From Dyadobacter sp. 3J3 (GTDB lineage: Bacteria > Bacteroidota > Bacteroidia > Cytophagales > Spirosomataceae), in NCBI RefSeq assembly GCF_009801115.1, contig NZ_VTOL01000008.1:248001-312000 (forward strand): DNA of 64,000 nt. Direction: 5' to 3'. Each line of letters starts with the position of its first letter. Position 1 is the first letter of the stretch. This document shows, in pieces, positions 53,941 through 63,758 of this stretch. The notes beneath the pieces were generated by a model. The model was not told the DNA's origin. It ran no database searches and saw only the letters and a list, made by a program, of their open reading frames with translations. The translations under genes and the position numbers were made by a program.

Positions 53941-56085
53941 ATGAAGTTTTTCTTTTATTGGATACTATTCATTCCGTCTTATTTATTTGCCCAATCAGTG
54001 GGTGATCAAAAATTCATTCAGGAAATTGTCACAATACATGCTGTAAAGGACGGGTTGCCGGAAGGGAAAGTTGATAAAATATATTTGCAAAACGGAGTTC
54101 CTGTTTCCGAAATCCGGAAACAAAAATTTCAGTTTCAAAATGGAAAGTGGGCCGAATCAGGGAATTCTAAGTTGAAATCCCCTCCAAAATCGCCCATAAT
54201 TCCGGGGAGAAAAGTCCTTTCTTCGGTGGTTTACAAAGGCGGTTATGCGGTCGGTTGTGATGAAGGGCTTTACTTTGTCAGCAATGGAAAAAAACCAGAA
54301 CGAATTTTCCCGGAAAATGATAAATATAACTGGTTATTAAAAAACGTTACTGCGCTCATTATAGATTCTAAAGGAAAACTTTGGATCGGCGCCGAGGAAG
54401 GCGTTGCATATCTGGACGGGAAATCCTGGAAATTATTTACCGGGAAAGAAGGGTTGCCTTATAATAAATTTACATGCGCCGCTGCCGGTCCTGACGGAAC
54501 AGTCTGGTTTGGAACAGAAAAAGGTATTATTGAAGTCAAAAACGATTATTTCAAATACCGTTTCAGCCGTCGCTGGATGCCTGATGATTATGTAAATGAT
54601 GTTTCAGTCCAGGCCGACGGAACATTGTGGATTGCCACCAATCAAGGAATCAGCCAGATTACACCAGCTTTGATGTCGCTGGAAAATAAAGCAAAGGTTT
54701 TCACCAAACAGGTAGAGGAAAAGCATAACCGGATGGGTTTTGTTGCGCCAAGCCATTTGAAAGAACAGTTCAATCCGGCCTCTTCCGAAGTTGCCATTTC
54801 GGATAATGATGGCATGTACACAGCCATGTATGGTGCTGCAAATGCGTTCCGATATGCTGCAACCGGTGATTTGGAGGCAAAAGCATTAGCCGACAGAAGT
54901 TTCAAAGCCTGCAAATGGCTTGTAGATATTACGCATGAAAAAGGATTTCCGGCGCGTGTCATTATTCCCGTTGATTGGCATGAACCTGTCAATGAAATTT
55001 ACAGCCAGGAAGCAAATCTGAGACATCAACAGGCTGATCCAATGTGGAAAAACATTTATCCTCGTTTTCCAAAAAGTAAAGACGGCAAATATCTATGGAA
55101 ATGTGATACCAGTTCGGATGAGCTTGCGGGACATTTCTTTTTTTACGGAATTTATTACGATCTGGTTGCCAAAACAGAAGAAGAAAAAAAGGAGGTTCGG
55201 GAAGTTGTGGGTGACATCATGGATCACATGATTCGCCATGGTTACAAACTTGTAGACCACGATGGAAAAGTGACCCGTTGGGGTGATTTTTCTCCTGAAT
55301 ATTTCAATTCTGTTTATGGTTATGACCAGCGCGGGCTGAATTCGATGATCATGTTGTCCTTCCTGAATGTTGCAAAACACGTTACAGGAGATGCAAAATA
55401 TGATAAGGAAGCCAAAATCCTGCGCGACAAATACAATTATCACATCAATGCCATGCATCCAAAAGAGTTTTTTCCACCGGAAAATGTGGTGCCCTGGGAC
55501 AACAATCTTTGTTTGATGAGTATGTACGGATTGATCAATTATGAAACCGATCCTTCGCTTTTATTAATGTATCGTCAGTCGCTGGAAATTGCCTGGCAGC
55601 ATATCAGTAAGCAGAAAAACGCGTTTTGGGATGCAATTTATGCTTCATTGGCAAACCGTTTTACAGAACTTGCTGACCAGAAATTTTTTGATAATAAAAA
55701 CCTGTTTCCAGAAAACAGGCTCTATACTCCCAAAGTTGTCAAAAGCATGTATAAAGCGAGCAATAATCCGGATTTCATCCTTGAAAATCTGCAAAAAGTT
55801 CCGCTGGACCTGATTGGTTATACGATGGACAATACGCATCGTCTGGATGTAGTTTTTGATACTTCCCCACTACAAAACGAGAATATTGGATGGCGGACAG
55901 ATGGTTACGCATTACCCATTGACGAGCGCGGACATGTCCGACAGGATCGTGACGGTTTTGCTCTACTCGCTTCTGAGGGCGACGGGCATGAGGAGCATGA
56001 AGGCACTTTCTTTTTACTGCCTTATTATATGGCTCTTTACCATGGATTATTAGATCCGAAAAATGCGTCAACTACAGGCAAGTAA
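53941..56085 (+). CDS. Secreted propeller plus alpha-helical-barrel protein (novel fusion)
   Basis: 714 residues from ATG 53941; signal peptide 1-17 (ending LFA). Residues about 90-250 contain two-component-regulator-propeller repeats (ALIIDSKGKLWIGAEEGVAYLDG, AAAGPDGTVWFGTEKGIIEVK, VQADGTLWIATNQGISQI). From about 280 an alpha-helical region follows, resembling an (alpha/alpha)6 glycosidase: SDNDGMYTAMYGAANAFRYAATGD, GFPARVIIPVDWHEP, KCDTSSDELAGHFFFYGIYYDLVA and NNLCLMSMYGLINYE. I do not know a named family with this order. It may be a surface polysaccharide enzyme with a binding propeller. No sensor kinase part is present. Confidence 0.72.
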   Translation: MKFFFYWILFIPSYLFAQSVGDQKFIQEIVTIHAVKDGLPEGKVDKIYLQNGVPVSEIRKQKFQFQNGKWAESGNSKLKSPPKSPIIPGRKVLSSVVYKGGYAVGCDEGLYFVSNGKKPERIFPENDKYNWLLKNVTALIIDSKGKLWIGAEEGVAYLDGKSWKLFTGKEGLPYNKFTCAAAGPDGTVWFGTEKGIIEVKNDYFKYRFSRRWMPDDYVNDVSVQADGTLWIATNQGISQITPALMSLENKAKVFTKQVEEKHNRMGFVAPSHLKEQFNPASSEVAISDNDGMYTAMYGAANAFRYAATGDLEAKALADRSFKACKWLVDITHEKGFPARVIIPVDWHEPVNEIYSQEANLRHQQADPMWKNIYPRFPKSKDGKYLWKCDTSSDELAGHFFFYGIYYDLVAKTEEEKKEVREVVGDIMDHMIRHGYKLVDHDGKVTRWGDFSPEYFNSVYGYDQRGLNSMIMLSFLNVAKHVTGDAKYDKEAKILRDKYNYHINAMHPKEFFPPENVVPWDNNLCLMSMYGLINYETDPSLLLMYRQSLEIAWQHISKQKNAFWDAIYASLANRFTELADQKFFDNKNLFPENRLYTPKVVKSMYKASNNPDFILENLQKVPLDLIGYTMDNTHRLDVVFDTSPLQNENIGWRTDGYALPIDERGHVRQDRDGFALLASEGDGHEEHEGTFFLLPYYMALYHGLLDPKNASTTGK

Positions 56086-56108
56086 ATGTTGTCTTCAATC
56101 CTTGATCT

Positions 56109-56143
56109 TACCAAAAATGAAAAGTTATTTTTCATTTTTGGTA
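56109..56143. terminator. Terminator at the convergent junction
   Basis: A 15-bp perfect stem (56109-56123 with 56129-56143, loop 5 nt) of A/T-rich sequence sits after the fusion gene stop (56085). It also covers the last codons of the minus-strand nuclease (stop 56125). Confidence 0.75.
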
Positions 56144-57132
56144 AATATTGGTTCACTATGATTTCGGACATTACGCTGTATTTTCCAAAAAAATCTGGCA
56201 CTTACCGGAATATGATCTGAAAGCGGTAACCCTTCTACGCTGGAAAAAAGGAGTTTTTCAAATTTATAATCCTTCACCATAAGTTCAATTTCTTTGCTGC
56301 TTTTATAGAGAATTTTATCAATTGTTTCACAGGAATCGGTTATGGAAAGAATATCCTCAGAGGGAAATTCTTTTAATAGATCAGGAAATTTACCTTTGTT
56401 TTTCTCAGAGACCCACACATCAGTAAGTCCATTTTCACTATTGAGCAAACTGATATTATCATTGTAAAAACAATACCGGGCATTTAGATCGCCCATCACA
56501 ATAACCGCATTTTCAGAAGAATTCAGTTTGATATAATCCGATAGCTGTTTGATATTTTTCCGTCTGGCCGCAGAAGCCGAATTATGGTTCCAGGCGTTGG
56601 CGTGTACGTTATAAAAGTCGATAAATATATCCCTTGCAACCTCAATCCGGCTGAACGAAAATCCTTTTGGTGTAAGACAATCTGTGCCGCTGCAATCTTT
56701 CCAGCGAATTCGACGAAGATCATGCACAGGAAAATTGGAAAGTGTGTTCAATCCATCGCCGAAAGGCACTTTCCCTTTGTGTTTAGTACGAAAAGGATGT
56801 GTATTTCCTGAGTTGTAAAGATATTTATTGTAATTAAAATCTTCCTGAACATGGGCGATATCAAAAAGGTTTAACTTCTCGCTGATTTCCGCAATGCTTG
56901 GAGCTCTTTTGGTGACAGCACTGGAAATAAATTCGGGCAAACCGGCGATATTATATGTTATCACCGTAAACGCTCCCGCCTCTGTCATTTTCATTTCGGA
57001 GGAAAATAAGATGCTTGAAGAATTTTGAGAGAAACAATTCAATGATGCAGTCCAAGTCCATAATAACAGGATAATCAAACACTTAAAAAACAAAATCTTA
57101 TCACGCCTGTTTTGCCAAACCAGAAAATTCAT
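56125..57132 (-). CDS. Endonuclease/exonuclease/phosphatase-family protein, exported
   Basis: 335 residues. An N-terminal hydrophobic stretch (LIILLLWTWTASLNCFS) serves as a signal peptide. The EEP fold is shown by VITYNIAGLPEF, AHVQEDFN (metal Glu), YNVHANAWNH, VIVMGDLNARY and the final GLPLSDHIPVSARF with the catalytic Asp-His. The family includes DNase I-like nucleases, sphingomyelinases and inositol phosphatases, and the NIAGLPE-type start suggests the sphingomyelinase/endonuclease side. Export suggests it acts on external DNA or lipids; which one is unclear. Its end overlaps a terminator hairpin. Confidence 0.83.
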   Translation of the reverse strand: MNFLVWQNRRDKILFFKCLIILLLWTWTASLNCFSQNSSSILFSSEMKMTEAGAFTVITYNIAGLPEFISSAVTKRAPSIAEISEKLNLFDIAHVQEDFNYNKYLYNSGNTHPFRTKHKGKVPFGDGLNTLSNFPVHDLRRIRWKDCSGTDCLTPKGFSFSRIEVARDIFIDFYNVHANAWNHNSASAARRKNIKQLSDYIKLNSSENAVIVMGDLNARYCFYNDNISLLNSENGLTDVWVSEKNKGKFPDLLKEFPSEDILSITDSCETIDKILYKSSKEIELMVKDYKFEKLLFSSVEGLPLSDHIPVSARFFWKIQRNVRNHSEPIFTKNEK

Positions 57133-57416
57133 ATTTCGCTTCTTAATGAGAATACGAAGTTAGATTCTCAATATGAACAAGGATCGCGATGCATGTTAAT
57201 GAATTATTAAATGTGTTTCACTGAGGTTCGCAAAGCGTAGGAAGGTTCTAGCCAACTCATGATGGAAATAAAGAGACAGATTGCCGGTTTTTACTAAAAT
57301 CCCCAATCTGTCTCTTCGCTTGATATTTACGCCAAAAAAATCAGTAGTTAAAAATAAAAAATATTGGATAACAATAACTTATTCAATATGAACTCCTTTT
57401 GTGTGAAAATTAGTAC

Positions 57417-57902
57417 TCAGAAATGATCCGAAGAAAATGCCAGTGGAAGCAGGTTGTCGGCATTTTCCACATAGATAATTTTCCCTTCCGGATTGCTGAG
57501 AATAACTTCGATATGACTTTGTTGCCGTTGTGTAGCTTCCGTCAGACTTTGACGACAAATCCCGCACGGCGATAAAATATTTTCCGTAGAACTATCGTCG
57601 GCGCTGTTGTGGTAAGATATAGCAACTGCCCGTATTTTTTCATTGGGAAAGAAGGAAGAGGCAGCCGATAATGCCACACGTTCAGCACAAATCCCTGCTG
57701 GAAAAGATGCATTTTCCTGGTTACTGCCTTTAACAATTTCACCGTTTGACATTAAAAGTGCAGCCCCGACATGGAATTTTGAATACGGCGCATAAGAAAG
57801 ACTTACTGCTTCTTTCGAAGCTTTCAAAAGTTTTTGCAAATTTTCGTCCAGCTGCTGAGCGTTTTCAAATAACTGGTACTCAAAAGAAAGTTGTATTTTC
57901 AT
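57417..57902 (-). CDS. cdd: Cytidine deaminase
   Basis: 161 residues with the zinc-dependent CDA motifs: C72-A-E74 (ICAERVAL), and PCGICRQ with C113 and C116. E74 is the proton shuttle and the three Cys bind zinc, the homotetrameric CDA type. YAPYSKFHVGAALLMSNGEIVKGSN and EVILSNPEGK fit. It converts cytidine and deoxycytidine to uridine forms in pyrimidine salvage. It stands alone; a weak hairpin (57272-57315) lies downstream of its end. Confidence 0.92.
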   Translation of the reverse strand: MKIQLSFEYQLFENAQQLDENLQKLLKASKEAVSLSYAPYSKFHVGAALLMSNGEIVKGSNQENASFPAGICAERVALSAASSFFPNEKIRAVAISYHNSADDSSTENILSPCGICRQSLTEATQRQQSHIEVILSNPEGKIIYVENADNLLPLAFSSDHF

Positions 57903-58316
57903 CTGCCTATTTATTTTTTCAGGTTAATTATTGGCTGCTTTGTCAATACCAAACATCTGCAATCTAATCTGTTTAAGACACAAATCTTCAATATTTGACT
58001 TCAAATAACTGCACCTTAATTATTATTTAAATAAATGTTAACGGCTTCTTCATTGACCGAACAATCCGTAGTCCATAATTTTATTGATATAAAAGTTCGT
58101 CCTAAAAACATCAATCCAATAATGATTTTCCATCTTTTTCAGGTCAACTGAGGCCTGAAAATATCATTTAGCAGTATTTATTAATGTGAACAAGAAATTG
58201 ATTTTTTGAGTAAAAAAAGATAATATCCTGCTTAGCAAAAGAATAATCCCACCAGTGACTTTTAATATCGGGCTTAAAGTCTTCCTAATTATAAACCACT
58301 TAACCAGAATCTTGAA
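57903..58316. other. Gap between cdd and the oxidoreductase
   Basis: 414 bp between divergent genes. It contains a 38-codon frame beginning at ATG 58034 without a family match. No hairpin or promoter element is secure, but both promoters must lie here. Confidence 0.45.
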
Positions 58317-59783
58317 ATGCAGGAAAAGAGTACAGGTAATGACAAAATTGCTTCTTCGAGGAGAGATTTTATCAAAACATCCGGTTTGGCAGCAGCCGCA
58401 TTTATGATCGTTCCACGTCATGTAATAGGCGGAAAAGGCTTTCTGGCGCCGAGCGACAGACTGATTGTTGCAGGTGTTGGCGTTGGAGGTAAAGGACGAT
58501 CCGATATTGCCAATTTTGCCAAAAGCGGTAAAGCTGATATCGGCTTTTTGTGCGATGTAGACGACAGAAGTGCTGCCCAAAGTGTAACGAATTTCCCAAA
58601 AGCCAAGTATTACAAAGACTGGCGCGAATTGTTTGAAAAAGAATCGAAAAATTTTGATGCCGTATCCGTTTCAACGCCGGATCATACACATGCGGTAGTT
58701 GCAATGGGTGCCATGCAGCTTGGCAAACACGTGTACGTCCAAAAACCAATGACACACGATATCTATGAAGCCCGCCAGCTTACAGAAGCGGCTGCTCGCT
58801 ATAAAGTGGTGACGCAAATGGGAAATCAGGGTTCATCTGGTGACGGAGTACGCCAGCTGCATGAGTGGTATGATGCCGGAACTATCGGCAAAGTTCACAC
58901 CGTTTATATCTGGACAAACCGGCCGATCTGGCCACAGGGTATTCCCTGGTCAACAGAAAAACCACCAGTTCCAAAAGGCCTTGACTGGGATTTATGGTTG
59001 GGTACGGCACCTAAAAAGGACTATGTAGACAAGCTAATTCCCGGTAGCTGGAGAGGCTGGTGGGATTATGGTACAGGCGCCTTGGGTGACTTGGGATGCC
59101 ACTTAATGGAAGCTCCTTTTCGCGTTCTTGGCCTTAAATATGCCCTGGATGTACAGGCAAGCGTAAGCAGCGTTTTTACAGATTTCGGCAAAAGAGGAAT
59201 TTTCCCGGACAGCTGTCCGCCTTCAAGCCATGCTACCTTAACTTTCCCAAAAACTGCAAAAACAAAAGGCCCCGTAACCATGCACTGGATGGATGGCGGT
59301 ATAAAACCGGAACGTCCGGAAGAACTGGGCCCGAATGAATTGTTTGGTGATGGCAATAGCGGTATTCTTTTTGTGGGAACAAAGGGAAAAATGATGGCGA
59401 GTGAATATGCTGCAAATCCGCGTTTACTGCCGCTTTCGCGTATGGACGAAGTGAAAGTAAAACAAAAGTTTGCCCGTGTGCCCGGTAGCGCAGAAGGTCA
59501 TTATGCGCAATGGGTGGAAGGCGCGATTGCGGGTTATGGAAAAATGGAACTTAGCTCTCCTTTTGAATTGGCCGGTCCGTTGACCGAAGCGATACTTATG
59601 GCTAACCTGGCAATCAGAGGTGCCGATATGCCAAAAGCGAGAGAAAAAGGAAAAGGATTTGATTACCCGGGCGCCAATATGAAAATGCTTTGGGATCATG
59701 AAAACATGAAAGTGACCAACTTTGACGAAGTGAACCAGTATGTGAAACGTACTTATCGCGAAGGATGGAGTTTGGGCGTATAG
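58317..59783 (+). CDS. Tat-exported Gfo/Idh/MocA-family oxidoreductase
   Basis: 488 residues. The N-terminus has a twin-arginine-like SSRRDFIKTSGLAAAAFMIVP signal, placing the mature enzyme in the periplasm. The Rossmann NAD(P) site is LIVAGVGVGGKGRSDIA, the Gfo/Idh motif is QKPMTHDIYEARQLTEAA, and a C-terminal alpha/beta domain (WWDYGTGALGDLGCHLMEAPFRVLGL, MHWMDGG) follows. Many Tat-exported Bacteroidota members act on sugars or inositol-type compounds; substrate unknown. It ends at a strong terminator. Confidence 0.88.
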   Translation: MQEKSTGNDKIASSRRDFIKTSGLAAAAFMIVPRHVIGGKGFLAPSDRLIVAGVGVGGKGRSDIANFAKSGKADIGFLCDVDDRSAAQSVTNFPKAKYYKDWRELFEKESKNFDAVSVSTPDHTHAVVAMGAMQLGKHVYVQKPMTHDIYEARQLTEAAARYKVVTQMGNQGSSGDGVRQLHEWYDAGTIGKVHTVYIWTNRPIWPQGIPWSTEKPPVPKGLDWDLWLGTAPKKDYVDKLIPGSWRGWWDYGTGALGDLGCHLMEAPFRVLGLKYALDVQASVSSVFTDFGKRGIFPDSCPPSSHATLTFPKTAKTKGPVTMHWMDGGIKPERPEELGPNELFGDGNSGILFVGTKGKMMASEYAANPRLLPLSRMDEVKVKQKFARVPGSAEGHYAQWVEGAIAGYGKMELSSPFELAGPLTEAILMANLAIRGADMPKAREKGKGFDYPGANMKMLWDHENMKVTNFDEVNQYVKRTYREGWSLGV

Positions 59784-59810
59784 CTCAAAAATTTTTGAGT
59801 CAATTTAAAA

Positions 59811-59852
59811 TAAAAGTGCCGGAATTTCGATGAAAATTCCGGCACTTTTATT
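59811..59852 (+). terminator. Rho-independent terminator
   Basis: A 16-bp perfect stem (59812-59827 with 59834-59849) closes on GTGCCGG/CCGGCAC and ends in T residues. It follows the oxidoreductase stop at 59783 by 28 bp and faces the transposase relic. Confidence 0.88.
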
Positions 59853-59880
59853 TTAATATATTAATGTAAGTTGCGTAGTG

Positions 59881-60405
59881 CTAAATTTGTGAATCCAGGA
59901 CATACATAATGATAAAAGAAAGAATTTTCCACAAGAAACCTTTAGCCGCAACTGCATGAATTTTCTTAGGGAATTTTGCCGTTATATCGGCAAAGATATT
60001 TTCTACAATACTTATTTTCAAGTTGTTGGGCCCATGTATTTTTGATTACAGAGTTCTTCTTTGTTTCTGCTTTAAGTCTGATGTTATTAAATCTCAAAAG
60101 CAATTCTTCTTTGCTCTTCGTTTAAATAGGCTGCATCGGCATATAAGTCACTGTTTTCGGGTTAATCCAAAAACATTCCCTGAAATGACGTATTATCATG
60201 AATACTTCCAGAGGTTACCAAAAATTCCACATGTATACCTTCCTTGGTATACATAGACCGCGGCGGCGGCCGTCTTGAAACCATAAAAATATTCCCGTTT
60301 AGACGCATTATACCGCCTAAACTCTTCTCCTTTCATGATTTTAGACCTGCCAATTCTAATGTTTTTACAAACGGCCACTGGAAAAGAGTCGATTAAATAT
60401 ACACT
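59881..60405 (-). pseudogene. Truncated, frameshifted IS982-family transposase
   Basis: Minus-strand reading gives YLIDSFPVAVCKNIRIGRSK, then KGEEFRRYNASKREYFYGFK with the first Asp (IDSF) of the DDE triad. Frame changes follow, through HVEFLVTSGSIHDNTSF, SDLYADAAYLNEEQR (second Asp), then KKNSVIKNTW, SIVENIFADITAKFPKKIHAVAAKGFLWKILSF and stop 59881. This matches the order of IS982 transposases (CKNIRI, ASKR.YFYG, FPKKIHA..AKGF). The N-terminal third is missing and stops interrupt the rest; no inverted repeats are detected. The intervening ORF on the plus strand is a shadow. Confidence 0.87.
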
Positions 60406-60616
60406 TTAAAGATTTAATTCCTTGAATACCATACTCAAATGAAAGAATAAATCATCTATTAAGCAATATATTGCAACTGTAAAATCTTTCATCAAAAGAT
60501 TGTTTGGTTCGCAAAACAAAGTAACCTCGTTTTGAAGGATTTTACCGTTTTGACATTACGCAATTTGCATTTATTACTTTATCTAAGCTTCGTTTATTGA
60601 AAAGCTCTCATTTCTT

Positions 60617-61432
60617 ATGGTAACGACAAACTTCATATCAAAGTCCGATATTTTCTTTTCCTGTACGGAAAAGCAATATATGAATGTGGAAAACACAGTT
60701 CCAGAGCATGCGCTCGTCCATGTTTTTTCCGGTAGTATGACCATTACGGATGCTGACACGACTTACACGGTAAATGAAAATGAAACCATTATTCTTAACA
60801 AGCATTTAATCGCAAAATTCACCAAACATCCTGCACTAGACGAACAATTTAAATCCGTTACCATTTTATTCTCACAGGTTTTTCTTCAAAAGTACTATGC
60901 TTCAATAAAACTCAATCCTATCAACAAAAACCTGTGGCCGGTAAAATTTTTACAAAAGCACTCACTTCTACATAGTCTGTTTGATTCCATTTTGCCTTAC
61001 TATGAATTACATGGAGAGGAGCTTCCACAAAATTTGACAGAAATAAAATTAAGTGAAGCAATAACCATTTTAAGAGCGATTGATACAAGCATAGATTGTG
61101 TACTTGCAAATTTTGCAGGACCCGGCAAGATTGACCTCACGGAATTTATGATCAAAAATTATTCATTCAATATACCTATTGACCGTTTCGCTTATCTCAC
61201 AGGCAGAAGTCTTGCATCATTTAAAAGAGATTTTCAAAAATCCTTTAATGAGCCGCCACAGAGATGGTTACTAAAAAAACGACTGAAACAGGCGCATTAC
61301 CTGCTGACCAATAAATATCAAAAACCATCTGATGTGTATTTGGAGGTTGGTTTTGAAAATTTTTCTCATTTCTCGACTTCCTTCAAACAACATTTCGGAT
61401 ATACTCCTTCAAGCATAGCCATGAGCCGCTGA
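60617..61432 (+). CDS. AraC-family transcriptional regulator
   Basis: 271 residues. The N-terminal part (about 1-150) is a cupin-like sensor with HALVHVFSGSMTITDADTTYTVNENETIIL. The C-terminal AraC HTH has two helix-turn-helix units (IPIDRFAYLTGRSLASFKRDFQKSFNEPPQRWLLKKRLKQA and DVYLEVGFENFSHFSTSFKQHFGYTPS). It likely controls the downstream SDR and small membrane protein genes, which begin 95 bp after its stop in the same direction. Confidence 0.92.
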   Translation: MVTTNFISKSDIFFSCTEKQYMNVENTVPEHALVHVFSGSMTITDADTTYTVNENETIILNKHLIAKFTKHPALDEQFKSVTILFSQVFLQKYYASIKLNPINKNLWPVKFLQKHSLLHSLFDSILPYYELHGEELPQNLTEIKLSEAITILRAIDTSIDCVLANFAGPGKIDLTEFMIKNYSFNIPIDRFAYLTGRSLASFKRDFQKSFNEPPQRWLLKKRLKQAHYLLTNKYQKPSDVYLEVGFENFSHFSTSFKQHFGYTPSSIAMSR

Positions 61433-61526
61433 CCATAACATCTTTGAGCTTACGGCAAAAACTGCTTTTTCATTTCATTCGGACCTTTGTTTTGTCATTT
61501 ATTAATAACAACAAAACAACGATAAG

Positions 61527-62279
61527 ATGAAAAAGAAAACAGTAATTGTAACAGGCGGTTCCATCGGAATCGGAAAAGCAACAGCCATCGCTTTTGCACA
61601 AAAGGGTTTTAACGTCGTCATTTCCGGACGCAATGAAATTGCCGGGCAACAGGCGGCCGAGGAAATCACTTCAACAGGAGCGACTTGTATCTACATGAAG
61701 GTTGATATACGAAATGAAACGCAAGTAGCTGCGCTTATTGATGAAACAGTGAAAATATTTGGCAACCTGGATGTGTTGGTCAACAATGCCGGCATAGCAG
61801 GTGAACAAAGTGGCTTTTTGGCTGATAACACTACTGAAAATTTTCGGGATTTGATTGACACGAATATTCTTGGCTTATTTTTCGGTATGAAGTACGCAAT
61901 AAAAGCAATGCTGAAGTCAGGTGGGGGATCTATTGTAAACCTTGCTTCTATTGCCGGTGCAAATGGGTTGCCTTATGCTGCGCAATACTGTGCATCCAAA
62001 CATGCAGTAGTTGGGCTCACAAAAGCAGCCGCCGTTGAATATGCCACTCAGGGAATCAGAATAAATGCAATAGCTCCGGGTGCTATTAAAACCGACATTC
62101 TCAAAACCGCAATTGATTCAGGAAGTTATTCAGAAGAAAGTATTGCTTCTTTACACCCCATGAATCGTCTGGGAGAAGTAGAAGATATCGCCAGTGGTAT
62201 CTTGTTCATGGCATCTGATGAAGCCGGGTTTATGACAGGCAACATCCTTTTTGTAGATGGCGGTTATCAGGCTAAATAA
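61527..62279 (+). CDS. Short-chain dehydrogenase/reductase
   Basis: 250 residues of the classical SDR fold: NAD(P)-binding TGGSIGIGKA near residue 10, NNAG in VLVNNAGIAG, catalytic Y154-x3-K158 in QYCASKHAV, and C-terminal MASDEAGFMTGNILFVDGGYQ. The closest type is glucose-1-dehydrogenase/3-oxoacyl-ACP reductase-like, but the substrate is unknown. It follows the AraC regulator and precedes a small membrane protein, giving a three-gene set. Confidence 0.93.
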   Translation: MKKKTVIVTGGSIGIGKATAIAFAQKGFNVVISGRNEIAGQQAAEEITSTGATCIYMKVDIRNETQVAALIDETVKIFGNLDVLVNNAGIAGEQSGFLADNTTENFRDLIDTNILGLFFGMKYAIKAMLKSGGGSIVNLASIAGANGLPYAAQYCASKHAVVGLTKAAAVEYATQGIRINAIAPGAIKTDILKTAIDSGSYSEESIASLHPMNRLGEVEDIASGILFMASDEAGFMTGNILFVDGGYQAK

Positions 62280-62303
62280 TCAGCCCTTACTTAAAACACG
62301 ATT

Positions 62304-62600
62304 ATGAAGTGGTATCATTATGTTTCCTCATTTTGGGCTGGGGTATTTTTAGCGAATGCAGTTCCGCATTTTGTTCATGGCATTTCTGGTAAAGAATTCA
62401 CAACGCCATTTGCGGAGCATCCGGGGGTAAGCTTATCTTCTCCTTTGGTTAATATTTTATGGGGTGGATTTAATCTGCTGATCGGTTACCTTCTATTGCA
62501 AGGTGGCAAATTGAAAACAGACCATTTACCGTCTATGGTTTCCTTTTTTGCTGGTATCATGGCACTTGGCATATTATTGAGTATTCAGCTTGCTGAATAA
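62304..62600 (+). CDS. Small multipass membrane protein
   Basis: 98 residues with three hydrophobic segments: WYHYVSSFWAGVFLANAVPHFVHG, SPLVNILWGGFNLLIGYLLLQGG and MVSFFAGIMALGILLSIQLAE. It begins 24 bp after the SDR stop, so it is in the same operon. Similar short proteins occur next to SDR genes in Bacteroidota; function unknown. Confidence 0.8.
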   Translation: MKWYHYVSSFWAGVFLANAVPHFVHGISGKEFTTPFAEHPGVSLSSPLVNILWGGFNLLIGYLLLQGGKLKTDHLPSMVSFFAGIMALGILLSIQLAE

Positions 62601-62732
62601 GTACAGTTGCGGTAGAGAAAATGTTCAACAGGATCCGATATCTTGATGAACATTTTTTATTTAAAGGATAAATATTTTGGCGTTACTTGCTTTGAGTAAA
62701 TGTTATTTAAATCCATTCACAACTCAAGTATA

Positions 62733-63730
62733 TTAATTGCTTTCCTCTTTTCCCAGCAAGCCTTTGTGTTCCGGACCTGAATATTTGCTAACGGATATAT
62801 ATTTAAAATTAGCCCAGCTATCGTTGTCCAGTTTTCTTAAAGTTAGTTTTGAACTTGCATTTTTTAGAGGAAATTCAACCGTAACATCGTCTTGTTTTCC
62901 ATAAAGCTTATTGCCATCGAACCAATAATCCGTTCTCCTCCATTTGTCCGTAATGACTGTATTTGGTGCTTTGATTAGTGGTGCGCTTTTCAGGCTTCCA
63001 ATACTTGCGCTGTCAAATAACATCACATAATTTGTTCCGTTTGCGGCCCAATCTGTGTGATCTCCAAAAGCTAACTAGTTGTTCCAGCCTCCTACTCCTG
63101 CCCTCACCCAATGTCTATCCGCACCTTCGCGCTGATAAAGTGTGCGAACGATCATTTTTCCGGTGACATTGAAATTGGCCGTTACAATTCCGTCCTGACC
63201 ATCGGTTTCTTTTAATTTCAACTGACCCTCTTTTTCAATAACTTCACCAATGGATGTATTTGTCCATTTTTTGTAAAACCGTTATCTTCAAAATCGTCAA
63301 AAAACAGAAATGTTTTATCTCCGTCAGATACTGACAGGGCATTTGAATTTCCATAAAACATGAAAATAGAGTTGCGTGTTTTTGCTTTGAGCACGGGAAT
63401 TTTCACCCAAATGATCGTCGATCCGTTTTCATTCCATTGTTCAGTCCAGTAAGATAATCCGTTACAGCTCATTTTACCCGAAGAAGTAGAAAAACGAATA
63501 TCGGCCCCATCCGTTTTTACTTTTGTAAAATTGAAATCATTGGTGGTAAGTTTGATTTTAATAACGACATCGGTCACAACATCACCTTGATTATCAATAA
63601 TAATTTCTCTTTTCAAGTGCCACGTTTCAGCCGAAATATTTTCAGGTTTCATCAAAAAAAGTAAGATGAAAATTGTGGCAATAAAGGTGAATTCCGGGTT
63701 CATTTTATTTTGTTTCACCGTGTTCATCAA
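62733..63730 (-). pseudogene. Broken DUF2341-type secreted protein gene
   Basis: The 5' part reads from ATG 63730 (or M10 at 63703) through a signal peptide, then WHLKREIIIDNQGDVVTDVVIKIKL and NGLSYWTEQWNENGSTIIWVKIP, the DUF2341 start. It breaks near 63264-63272 at a T6 run: FFDDFEDNGF continues in another frame as KWTNTSIGEVIEKEGQLK. That frame meets TAG at 63075-63077 after AGVGGWNN, then resumes as LAFGDHTDWAANGTNYVMLFD to the stop at 62733 (ending GLLGKEESN). A concanavalin-like domain would thus be split. The frameshift could be a sequencing slip; the stop cannot be explained in the same way. Confidence 0.75.
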
Positions 63731-63758
63731 AAATAGAAATATGACTTAATTACTTTTT

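Noticed and set aside
57272-57315. 12-bp stem with 20-nt loop near the end of cdd
   Set aside because: No T run follows and the loop is long, so it is not called as a terminator.
60023-60256. 77-codon plus-strand frame
   Set aside because: It is a shadow of the IS982 relic on the minus strand.
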